A stretch of 35,136 nucleotides of DNA from Methanobacteriota archaeon. GTDB taxonomy: Archaea; Thermoplasmatota; Poseidoniia; Poseidoniales; Poseidoniaceae. A program made the position numbers and the translations under genes. Shown piece by piece: positions 27,301 to 35,136 of the stretch (position 1 is the first letter of the stretch; each line of letters starts with the position of its first letter). The notes under the pieces were generated by a model. That model ran no database searches. It was not told the origin of the DNA and saw only the letters and a program-made list of their open reading frames with translations. The stretch covers positions 1 to 35,136 of the forward strand of contig JABIYX010000107.1 of NCBI GenBank assembly GCA_018666575.1. The letters run 5' to 3'.

Positions 27301-27980
27301 TGCCAAGAGTTGTTTTCAGCACCGTTGGTATCAAATTCAGATGGGTCGAAAAAATCAGAAGTTCCGCTTACGCTTGTTCCTGACATGAACGGCATGTACC
27401 ATTGATCACCTGTTCGAAGTGGGAAGTCATATCTCTCCTTGGGCGGGTCGTAGTAGGTGTCGAAATTTATGACTGCAATTTTCTGAGTGAAGAGGCCAAT
27501 ATTGAACGGAGCAAAATCAACATCCAATTCGAATTCAGAATTGATTACTGCTTGATCACGGACACGAATAATGTCCTCGCCGGAATAGCCGATCTCAAGT
27601 CTACCCGTAGTTCCTTCAAGCGTTGCTCCACTGTTTCCTGAACTGAAATCACCTTCAATTTTGAGTTTATATGCCAGTGTTTGTACGCCATCGATTGTGA
27701 TGAAAAAGATGTCTTCCACTTCGTAAACAGTATCTCCTGTTAGTGTGTTCAAACTCGCAGAAACGTTTGCTTGTGCAATGAGTTGTGCAACATCAAACTG
27801 AGTCTCATAAGTCCACTTGTCCCCTATACGCCAACTTGCAATTTCTGCAACTGTAGTTGATTTCGATGAGGATTCAATGGTTTTTTCATCTTCAAGAATG
27901 AATGCATTTTTTGATAACGCCATCATTGAGGTTGTCATCAGCAAGAACAAGACAAATACTGCGGTTGCTCGGTTCGCCAT
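24366..27980 (-). CDS. Giant secreted, membrane-anchored PKD-type surface protein (paralog 2)
   Basis: Signal peptide ATAVFVLFLLMTTSMMAL; WRIGDKWTYETQFD N-terminal domain; repeated PKD-like modules (DGGDVECRFEI...WTDAGAWELTTIVTDDE; CWDIDGTTDSDLDGTLNNDCD); TM SIVIMLLVVLVLVLASFLAV; tail LPQGWTMEQWSYYGEQYLAAN...SSLSSLLDDLDL. Confidence 0.85.
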   Translation of the reverse strand: MANRATAVFVLFLLMTTSMMALSKNAFILEDEKTIESSSKSTTVAEIASWRIGDKWTYETQFDVAQLIAQANVSASLNTLTGDTVYEVEDIFFITIDGVQTLAYKLKIEGDFSSGNSGATLEGTTGRLEIGYSGEDIIRVRDQAVINSEFELDVDFAPFNIGLFTQKIAVINFDTYYDPPKERYDFPLRTGDQWYMPFMSGTSVSGTSDFFDPSEFDTNGAENNSWQVTTDGIPTEDGLNIKYEGCDESYKVNEWNATGVSSGFNWYCPAVRFNSWIRISNAAGFTIDWLLKDYEPVDSFGVNKRTTPGDRNVDIEVTTQFVATLPDSMSDIYATYAVAPNNTPEVNKNLQLRYEMAGTLLNPTTDSNGEIEENINVSNVQDDTTASDDYTSNGVIVWDPVQEIIGVATIVIDLNVVGIDLVAQEDSIIVTRTRDSEIATLSKSIGYNALPGDLLSFSLPAQNRGVLTSPSTEMEVVVPGGQAIRQAVPAIDAYSEQRIIVDWTVPEGATIGSQSLTFTVDPDELVAGDANRSNNQASVDIFIGRSPNASMSIESGKYTFEDVLIDARTSFDPDGGDVECRFEIESRPGLIDVITTPDCVMSWNWTDAGAWELTTIVTDDELDSTTLVNYVTILNRAPYMNLTHAAEIPVGTEITIDASDSGDVDTTSPSGQQVSISWPDLNCQEGLTQPTCTFTPMEEGPIEIKAIATDDDGAQTEVNSSLNVLNIAPEVGEIEVWIAGVNTPFDANGTWILEEDQTVILRAQGSDSLNDRDQLILNWNLSDLMPNMTVSTDGSASDVATSWPTTGEHVISVRSVDDDGVSSEPSLAMVTIQNVAPTITAKTNFLDAINRIDGLPVWENEVVAFDVIGIDTASDMETLEICWDIDGTTDSDLDGTLNNDCDVEGDRLETMWDSSGYRTITAWVMDDDGEKASLSAVVKVNNRIPTAKITYGNGSIDNLVEGDTLNITAFDTIDTEGDLLDMLYVWDFEWEDTNLDGEGLGDVDSTGISISIDDLPAGTWMITLTVTDDDLATSTKTLTISVEEKPAEGILEEFSEALGVSETMSIVIMLLVVLVLVLASFLAVTRRSPSEDLLESTGSSKMWDSATLPTYESPTETPAFEQPTQPSQPVSQPSYDQPPQTNQGPPLPASGLPQGWTMEQWSYYGEQYLAANQPPAPVAQPTPSMTPTSQATTSLSSLLDDLDL

Positions 27981-28033
27981 GCTCTGATGTGTACTTCCTC
28001 GTACTTAGGATATACTCATTGAGGTCTTACTGC

Positions 28034-31000
28034 TTAGTCTTGGGAGTTTGATTCTAACCATTGTTGGCCATAGTGTTCCCATTGTTCCATAGTCCAACCT
28101 TCAGGGAGGCCAGTTTCTGGTATTGCTGGGCCAGATTGGTTGACTGGCTGGCTTTCTATTGCTTGATCAAAAGCATTGTTCACAGGAGGATCATGAGGTC
28201 TATTTCGGCGTGCGGATACTTCGTGAGGCATAAGCCCGACTTCTTCATCACTAAAGATTGCATTTTGACGCTCATCGAGACGTTCCATGGCCCGCTCTCG
28301 TCCACCCTTTCGTCGCTGTCTCGTCATATATCCCAATCCCACAAGCAGAATAAGAAGTAAGGAAAGTTGAGCAAGAGGGTTGGCTTCTTCTCCCACCATT
28401 AGTGCGCCCAGGTCTTCAGTGAATGTTCGGTCTGGTGGGCCAATTTCTATGTTAATAATTTTAGAGCCTGGCCGTTCTGGATTTTCATCCCAAGCCATGA
28501 CACGAATCGTCGTTGAGCCCGTTTGCTTGAACATGTGTTCAACTCGCTTCCCTACGGCATCAGCATCATTGTCTTTGATTCCGTCTCCATTAGAATCGGT
28601 TGTTGTATCAAGGTCCCAAATGATAGTCAGCTGGTCAAGATCATTTGCAGAGTCAATGGTGCTTGTAGCATCGAGAATGCAATTCTCATATGCGAGGCAA
28701 TCGATTGTTTTGTAGCGAACAATAGGAGGTATGTTCAACACTTCGACCGTGATGATTTCGCTGACACGAACTCCATCATCATCTGTCACGTGATAGATAA
28801 CAGTGTGCATGCCACTGGTATTCCAGTGCCATACAAGGTCGTCACCAATAATGTCGCAATCATCATCAGCACCGCCGATGTCATTGGAATCAATACCTGG
28901 GTCAATATCCCAGCATCGGACTAGTGAATCGTAATCTGAGGATGTATCTGTTGCATTTCCTGTTAATCTGATTTCTTCCCCTTCAGCAATTGGAAGAACT
29001 TCTTCGAGTGGCATAACCACTGGCGGCACGTTGGCAACGCTAACCCATCGTTCGTATGTTCCGCTGCTTGCTCCTTCTGAATCGCTGACTTCCAAACGCA
29101 TTCGATGTAATCCTGACGTTTCCCACATCATGTCATATTCTGAAACACGTCCATCAAAGGTCATGATGAGATTCGGTTGAGCATCATCAGGCCACCATCG
29201 ATGAGTAAGCCCTTCTAGATCATCAATCGAATCGAGAGCTTGTCCACGAACCCGTACCATTTGATCTTCTTCAACGTGCCATGTTTGTTGCACGTCCATT
29301 GCGATAGGAGTTCCACCATCACTAACAGTGACTGACAAACCATGAGGGTTGATGTTGGTAAATCTGATATCGATGCTCGCAGATGTCATTGAACTGTCAT
29401 CATCAACTCCAACTGCAAGGAAGGTATGCCATCCTTCGGTAGGTGCTGTCGTGGTACAAACACGGGTGTAATACCCCTCTTCACACTCGGCATTGGGCCA
29501 ATACACATCGACTACACCAGGATATACATCTTCTGAATCAGTATCGTTTGCATAAGCATAGAGCGTGACTGGATGTTCGACCTTTACCTCAGTTCTTGCA
29601 CTTACAACTTCGATGTTTGGTGCTCTGTTGAGTATACTAACATTCAATGTCGTTACCGCTTGGTCCTGTTCTTCATCGGTAACGGTTATTGTGACGGGAT
29701 ATATTCCATCGTCAGTCCAAGTGAAATTGAGCATACAATCGAGTGATTCTACTTTCATGTAGGAAAACGAACGTGTTCCATCATCATATGGGACGTTGAA
29801 GAGACAAGAGACATCCCCTCCATCTTCATCAAAACTACCACTTGCATTGATGACTGTCTGGACGTTGGTAAATTCCTCAATAGGTTCAGCCAAAGCAGTA
29901 GGCAATCGTCCAACAAAGAGCGTAATTTCTGCTAAATCATTATCCGAATTTGCGTCTGCAGAATTGACTTGCATAGGGTCAGCTTCCCATCGTATCGGTA
30001 CATCGCCAACACTCTGGTCAAGAGGAACTGTCCATGAGAAATCGACTTTGTGTGACTCGTATGTTGCAAGACTTGGTAGTCCAAGGTCAAACGTTGATCC
30101 ATCGGGGTGATAAATTCGCATTTGTGTCGGAGTCGATGCAGTAATTCCCTTGTTTACCACAGCGACTTCAACAACAAGTTCGTCTCCCGGCAGGACATTG
30201 TATCCGGAAAGTGAACTGACAGTACTCAACTCTCCACTGCGGTTGCGAATAATGACGGCACGTTCCTCGTCAGCAATGAGGTCAAGGCCAACTAGGTATT
30301 CATCCAACGTAATTGTGGTTGAGCCAACATAATTTCCTGCCTTGGCAACAACGCCATGACTTGCCCAATCAGTATTTGTCGAAGAATAATCAAGCGCATT
30401 ACCGACATTGATGGTAGCCATGCCAGATCCATTTGAACCGGTTACAAGAGTGGTTTCAGTATCTACGAAATCGAGTTCTACATTCACTCCACTAATCGAA
30501 CCAAAACAACTTGGATCGAGAGTAACCCAAACATCGAGTGGTGTGTCTAAGGCAGTTAGGGTTCGTTCCGGTTCAACTTCAATGCATTCTACTCTTATGC
30601 CTGGGTCGCTGTTGCTATCAGTTCCTGTAGCTCCAACCGGCATGTACTGTTTCAACCTGAAATCAATCGTAAGTCCAACATCTTCTTCGGAATGTCTCCA
30701 AGCGAAGTTATTGACAGCAGGACAATACCACCGGTAGCCTGTTGATTCACCGGCAGAATTCCATGATGTAAGTTCGTATGAAGAATCACATCCGCTGTAG
30801 GCGATTCCTGAACCAAATGCATTGCGTGGTTGTCCAACCTTTGTGACTTCCCAAGTGGTTGTGTTTGTATCGGAGGTTGGAGGGGGGAACGGGGTGATGT
30901 AATCGCTCTGCCCAGACCATGTTGCCGATGCTGTTGTCAGTACAGTCCAACGTTCACCATCTCGAATCGGGAAATCATAGGTTTCTGCACCAGGGCTGTA

Positions 31001-31558
31001 TGTATTGGTGATGGTGATGTCTCCAAGCAGTTGAGTTAATGATCCAATTCCATACGGTACAAATTTGATGTATAAATCCAAATCATTCCGAACGGAGGCA
31101 AAATCACTTACTCGAAGATATTCAGTTTGAGCGAATTGAATCTCTGCGTTACCTGTGTATCCCTCAAGTTCAACACCACTCTTATCGAAATCCGCTGTCA
31201 TTCGTAGTTTGTAGACCCATTCTGAGCGATTATCGACTTGAAGTTCAAGGATTTCAGTAACTTCTGCGATTGAATCGCCATTGATTTCACCAACGTTTGC
31301 AGAAACCCCTGTATCCGTAATAAGTATGGAAGGATCGAATGTTCCTGAATACACCCATTTGTCCCCAATTCTCCAGGTGGGGACATCGCTAACACCTGGG
31401 TCGCTGCCTGCGTGTTTTACGACTGTATTGTCTTCCTCAAGGGCAAACGATGTTCCAAAAGATGTTTGGGACATTCCCAAGAGCAAAAGCACCAACAACA
31501 GGGGGATGCCTGCTTGAAGACGTGCTTCGCCCATGTATGGCCTTGAGCGTTCAAGCAA
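28034..31558 (-). CDS. Giant secreted, membrane-anchored PKD-type surface protein (paralog 1)
   Basis: LLLVLLLLGMSQTSFG signal peptide; WRIGDKWVYSGTFD; DGGDVSCLFNV, CWDIDPGIDSNDIGGADDDCD, IWDLDTTTDSNGDGIKDNDAD; TM LAQLSLLLILLVGLGYMT; tail LPEGWTMEQWEHYGQQWLESNSQD. ATG at 31534 is an alternative start. Confidence 0.85.
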   Translation of the reverse strand: MLERSRPYMGEARLQAGIPLLLVLLLLGMSQTSFGTSFALEEDNTVVKHAGSDPGVSDVPTWRIGDKWVYSGTFDPSILITDTGVSANVGEINGDSIAEVTEILELQVDNRSEWVYKLRMTADFDKSGVELEGYTGNAEIQFAQTEYLRVSDFASVRNDLDLYIKFVPYGIGSLTQLLGDITITNTYSPGAETYDFPIRDGERWTVLTTASATWSGQSDYITPFPPPTSDTNTTTWEVTKVGQPRNAFGSGIAYSGCDSSYELTSWNSAGESTGYRWYCPAVNNFAWRHSEEDVGLTIDFRLKQYMPVGATGTDSNSDPGIRVECIEVEPERTLTALDTPLDVWVTLDPSCFGSISGVNVELDFVDTETTLVTGSNGSGMATINVGNALDYSSTNTDWASHGVVAKAGNYVGSTTITLDEYLVGLDLIADEERAVIIRNRSGELSTVSSLSGYNVLPGDELVVEVAVVNKGITASTPTQMRIYHPDGSTFDLGLPSLATYESHKVDFSWTVPLDQSVGDVPIRWEADPMQVNSADANSDNDLAEITLFVGRLPTALAEPIEEFTNVQTVINASGSFDEDGGDVSCLFNVPYDDGTRSFSYMKVESLDCMLNFTWTDDGIYPVTITVTDEEQDQAVTTLNVSILNRAPNIEVVSARTEVKVEHPVTLYAYANDTDSEDVYPGVVDVYWPNAECEEGYYTRVCTTTAPTEGWHTFLAVGVDDDSSMTSASIDIRFTNINPHGLSVTVSDGGTPIAMDVQQTWHVEEDQMVRVRGQALDSIDDLEGLTHRWWPDDAQPNLIMTFDGRVSEYDMMWETSGLHRMRLEVSDSEGASSGTYERWVSVANVPPVVMPLEEVLPIAEGEEIRLTGNATDTSSDYDSLVRCWDIDPGIDSNDIGGADDDCDIIGDDLVWHWNTSGMHTVIYHVTDDDGVRVSEIITVEVLNIPPIVRYKTIDCLAYENCILDATSTIDSANDLDQLTIIWDLDTTTDSNGDGIKDNDADAVGKRVEHMFKQTGSTTIRVMAWDENPERPGSKIINIEIGPPDRTFTEDLGALMVGEEANPLAQLSLLLILLVGLGYMTRQRRKGGRERAMERLDERQNAIFSDEEVGLMPHEVSARRNRPHDPPVNNAFDQAIESQPVNQSGPAIPETGLPEGWTMEQWEHYGQQWLESNSQD

Positions 31559-31579
31559 ATGAAAGATGCGATGACTTCT

Positions 31580-32194
31580 TCAGAGTAAATCAGCAAGTTC
31601 GTCCTTGATGATTTCAACAGCTTCCAGAATCTCATCCTTGTGTCGAGCACCGGTGATTACCATCTTTCCGCTGCCGAAAATGAGGCAAACGACCTTTGGA
31701 TAGTCAAGACGATAAATCAATCCAGGGAATTGCTCAGGTTCGTATTCGACTTTGTCGAATGGAAGGTGGAAGGTAAGGTTGTTTAGGTTCAACTTACGAG
31801 GTTCCCCTGCTTGGTCGGCTCCTGTGAATTTGTCCTTTCCGTCATAGTCTTCTGGGTAGTGGAGTGCGTAGGTCGCAACCATGTTTTGAACTTCAATCTC
31901 TACGTCTTCAACGTCCCATGTGGTAATTCCTGCATCACGTAGGTCATTGATCATTCGATCAATACCAGTATGGATGTTGTCTTCGTTCTTTCCACCAGTA
32001 CAAACTGCACGTCCAGAGCGGAACATGAGGATTGCTAGTTTGGGTTCAGTGACTCGGTAAACGACACCAGGGAATTGCTCTGGCTCATACTCGCAATTAA
32101 GTTGAATTGCGATGTCAGGGAGGTCAAGTTCTTCGGCAACACGGGTACTAGCAACGACGTTGACTACTGTCAAACGCTCTTCATCGGTGGTCAT
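31580..32194 (-). CDS. tbp: TATA-box-binding protein (TBP)
   Basis: Two direct repeats: VNVVASTRVAEELDLPDIAIQLNCEYEPEQFPGVVYRVTEPKLAILMFRSGRAVCTGGK and VQNMVATYAL...LNLNNLTFHLPFDKVEYEPEQFPGLIYRLDYPKVVCLIFGSGKMVITGA. Start ATG at 32194 (MTTDEERL). Confidence 0.95.
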   Translation of the reverse strand: MTTDEERLTVVNVVASTRVAEELDLPDIAIQLNCEYEPEQFPGVVYRVTEPKLAILMFRSGRAVCTGGKNEDNIHTGIDRMINDLRDAGITTWDVEDVEIEVQNMVATYALHYPEDYDGKDKFTGADQAGEPRKLNLNNLTFHLPFDKVEYEPEQFPGLIYRLDYPKVVCLIFGSGKMVITGARHKDEILEAVEIIKDELADLL

Positions 32195-32216
32195 GTCACA
32201 ATCCTTCTGCCCGGAG

Positions 32217-32224
32217 TATATAAA
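32217..32224 (-). promoter_or_regulatory. TATA box for tbp (TTTATATA on the minus strand)
   Basis: Plus strand TATATAAA at 32217..32224; its centre lies about 26 nt upstream of the tbp ATG at 32194, consistent with archaeal TATA-to-TSS spacing and a leaderless mRNA. Confidence 0.65.
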
Positions 32225-32268
32225 CTGACGGCTTGGCTTCAATGGGTGTTTTGATTTGAAGAAACACT

Positions 32269-33273
32269 TCACTGAACACTATCATCCTGTGATGAGAGGG
32301 TTTCAATACGAACGCCTGGTGAATTGAAAGGAGATATGAATGCTCTTCCACCTTCCATCTCGATTGCTCCAACAGTTTGTTCAGGATTTTTCGTTAAAGC
32401 AATCATACATCCACCGCCACCAGAGCCTGTCAATTTCACTCCCAAACTTGATGGAGCAGCTGCTTTGATGAGTTTCTCTAAATCAGGCGATGAGACGCCT
32501 AATGACCGCAATACTATGTGGTTTTCAGTCATCGCTTTACCCACCAGTTTCATATTTCCAGTCCGGAGTGCTTCAATGCCCTTTCTTGCAATAGATCCTA
32601 TCGCTTCTATCTCAACGTATCGTTCGGGATGCTCAGCGAGTAATTTGGCTACCTTTGCTACTTGTTTTGAAGTTGAACCATGCACGCCAGTATTGCCTAT
32701 GACGAGAAAGGTATCTTCGGGGATCTCGGCTTGGAATGAATGCAATTGCCACGTTGTTGTTTCGTCTCCTTGCTGTAACGTACGCTCTCCGATATGATCA
32801 AGCGCTTCTTCGACTTTATCTGAGAGTACAATAAATCCACCCAGAGCGCTTGTTGTTGTGTCGATTGGACTTGCTTTGCCACCTTGTGCGAACGCCTCGG
32901 CTTGATGTGACAATAGGCCAGCTGCCTCTGCGCTTACCTTCTCTTTTTTGAGTTGTTGTAAAGCAGCGACGAGAGCAACGGACAATGCAGCAGATGAACC
33001 CAAACCAGATGCAGTAGGTACAGTGCCTCGTATCCTAATTTTGAGTGGAGAATGTTCCCCATCAGGCCATAGTTGATCTTTCAAAAACCGAATATGTGGA
33101 TGTTTTGAGAAGTTCAAAATACCTCCGTCAAGCCGCCATGATTCGAATTTATGCTCCTCTTCAAGTTCGACAACCATTCGTTGGTTGATGCTGCAAGCGA
33201 CTGCAGGTTGTCCATAAACGACAGCATGCTCTCCGAAAAGAATACACTTTCCAGGAGCGCTTGCTTTCACCAT
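32269..33273 (-). CDS. mvk: Mevalonate kinase (GHMP family)
   Basis: VKASAPGKCILFGEHAVVYGQPAVACSI, GTVPTASGLGSSAALSVALV, SPIDTTTSALGG, GVKLTGSGGGGCMIAL. Confidence 0.93.
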   Translation of the reverse strand: MVKASAPGKCILFGEHAVVYGQPAVACSINQRMVVELEEEHKFESWRLDGGILNFSKHPHIRFLKDQLWPDGEHSPLKIRIRGTVPTASGLGSSAALSVALVAALQQLKKEKVSAEAAGLLSHQAEAFAQGGKASPIDTTTSALGGFIVLSDKVEEALDHIGERTLQQGDETTTWQLHSFQAEIPEDTFLVIGNTGVHGSTSKQVAKVAKLLAEHPERYVEIEAIGSIARKGIEALRTGNMKLVGKAMTENHIVLRSLGVSSPDLEKLIKAAAPSSLGVKLTGSGGGGCMIALTKNPEQTVGAIEMEGGRAFISPFNSPGVRIETLSSQDDSVQ

Positions 33274-33339
33274 GGTTGCTCCAGTCGTTTCACAATCATT
33301 AGGATTGGTGTTGATTCAATCGTTGGGTTGAAGGATTGA

Positions 33340-35136
33340 ATGCACTTGGGTTGGAATATGATGGTCCATCCACTTGACGTTGACTATGTCGGAATCAAAG
33401 GGTATTATCTCCTTTTGGTGCTTGGCGGAGTCTCTATTGCTTTCTTTACCTATCAGGTCCAAAAAGCAACACGTCTCGTTCTTCTTGGCGCTCCTGACAA
33501 GCGTTTTGATTCATGGGGTAAGCGTCTGAAAGAAACGCTTACAGTTTGGCTTGGTCAGAAGAAAGTCCTGGAAGATAAGGTTGCAGGAACAATGCACGTA
33601 CTGATGTTCTGGGGCTTTTTGATGCTCTCCTCCGATATGCTTGACCTTGCAACGGCAAATAGGTTCAGTGAACATATACTTCCTGATTTCTTGAATGGAA
33701 TCTGGAATGGAATGGTTGAGCTTGGATATACAAGCGCTCTTCTTGGCTGTTTCCTTGCGCTCAACCGTAGGATTCTCTTCACTCCTGAGAAGTTGAAAGG
33801 AAAGTCTCAACTTGAAGGAAACGTCATTTTACTCTTAATTATGACCATCTGTACAACATCCTACATCGTCGAAGCAGGAGAGAATCCTGATCCGACTTGG
33901 GAAATGATTGGAGCATGGGTTGCCGATACATTCTCACCTGGTCAAAGTGCGATTAATGCCGCTTACTGGGCTCACATGGTAGCCATATGCACCTTCCTCT
34001 TCTTGATTCCACTGTCAAAGCATATGCATCTTGTCATGGCACTACCAAACGTTGCATTTTTTGATACTGAACCAATGGCGAAAATGCGACCGCTTGCAAC
34101 TGATGAAAGTGGTTCTGCTGTCGCATTGGATGAATTGGAACTGGAAACCTTTGGGGCCTCAAGTTTTACACAACTCACATGGAGAAGTCTCATCGATGGA
34201 TGGGCTTGTACCTCCTGTGCTCGTTGCCAGGATGTATGTCCAGCCTATGCTTCGGGTAAATCACTCAATCCAATGCAAATTATTCATGACGTGAGAAATT
34301 ACGCAAACGAGCATTCCTCACAATTGTTCGCTGGAGAAACGCCTGATGAAGACATCATTGCTCGCTTTGGTGAAGAAGCAGTTTGGGCATGTACAACTTG
34401 TCACGCTTGTGTCGATGTATGCCCTGTGAACATCGAACATGTACCCAAACTCACAGACGCTCGCCGTCACCTCATGATGGAAAGAATGGAATTCGACGAA
34501 TCAGTTGAAGACACAATCATGCCACTCATGGCAACAATCGAGAATTTGGAATCCGATTCAAACCCATACGGATTACCATCGCATGAGCGAGGTGACTGGG
34601 CTGCTGATCTCGATGTCAAGGTTGCAGAACCTGCTGAATACATCTACTTCGCTGGTTGTGCTGCTTCCTTTGATGAGCGAAACAAGAAGGTCGCTCGTGA
34701 TACGATTTCGATTATGAAAGAAGCTGGCTTAGATGTCGGTATCCTTGGAATGCAAGAAGGATGCAGCGGAGATGCTGCACGTCGAGCAGGAAATGAATAC
34801 CTCTTCCAAATGCTTGCTGAAACCAATCTAGAAACATTTGACGAACTTGGTGTGAAGAAGGTTGTTGCATCTTGCCCTCACTGTTTCCATACACTTGGAA
34901 AAGAATACAAGGACTATGGCGGAGAAGACATTGAAGTCATGCACCACTCGCAATTGATTGCTCATCTCCAAGGTGAAGGTAAACTCCCAGAGCCGAAGCA
35001 CGATGGTTCTGTAACCTATCACGATCCATGTTATCTCGGACGTATTGGAGGAGAATTCGATGCGCCTCGTGATATCATTGGTGGTGTTGACGTGGAAGCA
35101 GAACGCCATGGCCGTGGCTCTTTCTGTTGTGGAGCA
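33340..35136 (+). CDS. HdrD/GlpC-like Fe-S oxidoreductase with N-terminal NarI-like membrane domain; 3' truncated by the window end
   Basis: Manual translation from ATG 33340 (or 33358/33361) is open to the window end: TM region MHVLMFWGFLML...YWAHMVAICTFLFLIPLSKHMHLVMA; ferredoxin motifs CTSCARCQDVCP and CTTCHACVDVCP; CCG-domain pieces CSGDAARRAGNE, CPHCFHTLGKEY, HDPCYLGR, CCGA. Only wrong-frame ORFs are listed in the track here. Confidence 0.88.
   Translation, partial: MHLGWNMMVHPLDVDYVGIKGYYLLLVLGGVSIAFFTYQVQKATRLVLLGAPDKRFDSWGKRLKETLTVWLGQKKVLEDKVAGTMHVLMFWGFLMLSSDMLDLATANRFSEHILPDFLNGIWNGMVELGYTSALLGCFLALNRRILFTPEKLKGKSQLEGNVILLLIMTICTTSYIVEAGENPDPTWEMIGAWVADTFSPGQSAINAAYWAHMVAICTFLFLIPLSKHMHLVMALPNVAFFDTEPMAKMRPLATDESGSAVALDELELETFGASSFTQLTWRSLIDGWACTSCARCQDVCPAYASGKSLNPMQIIHDVRNYANEHSSQLFAGETPDEDIIARFGEEAVWACTTCHACVDVCPVNIEHVPKLTDARRHLMMERMEFDESVEDTIMPLMATIENLESDSNPYGLPSHERGDWAADLDVKVAEPAEYIYFAGCAASFDERNKKVARDTISIMKEAGLDVGILGMQEGCSGDAARRAGNEYLFQMLAETNLETFDELGVKKVVASCPHCFHTLGKEYKDYGGEDIEVMHHSQLIAHLQGEGKLPEPKHDGSVTYHDPCYLGRIGGEFDAPRDIIGGVDVEAERHGRGSFCCGA

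Noticed and set aside
27990-28006. GTAC-ttcctc-GTAC repeat upstream of PKD paralog 2
   Set aside because: Only two short self-palindromic tetramers; not enough to call an operator, though it sits in the promoter-sized gap.
31542-31555. Small hairpin CTTGA-GCGT-TCAAG near the start of PKD paralog 1
   Set aside because: Only a 5-bp stem, within or beside the coding start; expected by chance in a 35 kb window.
32324-32797. 157-aa plus-strand ORF
   Set aside because: Antisense to mevalonate kinase, which has strong motifs.
1-35136. CRISPR arrays, insertion sequences, tRNA or rRNA genes, toxin-antitoxin or defence genes
   Set aside because: None recognised on reading: gaps between genes are mostly under 100 nt, no regularly spaced repeats, no transposase or integrase motifs.

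Overview
This 35 kb window is a gene-dense stretch of archaeal chromosome. TBP, mevalonate kinase, NMD3, the exosome subunit Csl4 and archaeal-type PGI/PMI place it in the Euryarchaeota. The large PKD proteins and overall style suggest a marine Thermoplasmata-like (Marine Group II / Poseidoniales) genome; that taxonomy is inference. I see no rRNA or tRNA genes, mobile elements, CRISPR arrays or classical defence systems. Most genes are core metabolism and information processing. The points most worth a second look are: (1) a continuous minus-strand ORF, missing from the ORF track because it runs off the window start, that fuses an archaeal exosome Csl4 to at least two RRM domains; (2) a nickel superoxide dismutase with an overlapping maturation protease (sodN-sodX); (3) a compact cytochrome-c/heme export cluster with an ABC ATPase fused to a membrane domain (probable CcmA-CcmB), CcmC, and an un-tracked 51-aa CcmD-like ORF; (4) two giant tandem PKD-type surface proteins with a shared cytosolic C-terminal motif (LPxGWTMEQWxxYGxQ), followed by a SepF-like gene and a polytopic membrane protein; (5) a TBP with an insertion of about 20 aa and an apparently leaderless promoter; (6) a rhomboid/subtilisin pair, each ending in a Cys-rich tail; (7) a standalone M23 domain of the type found fused to class III aminotransferases; (8) a KaiC-like ATPase with a degenerate Walker A.
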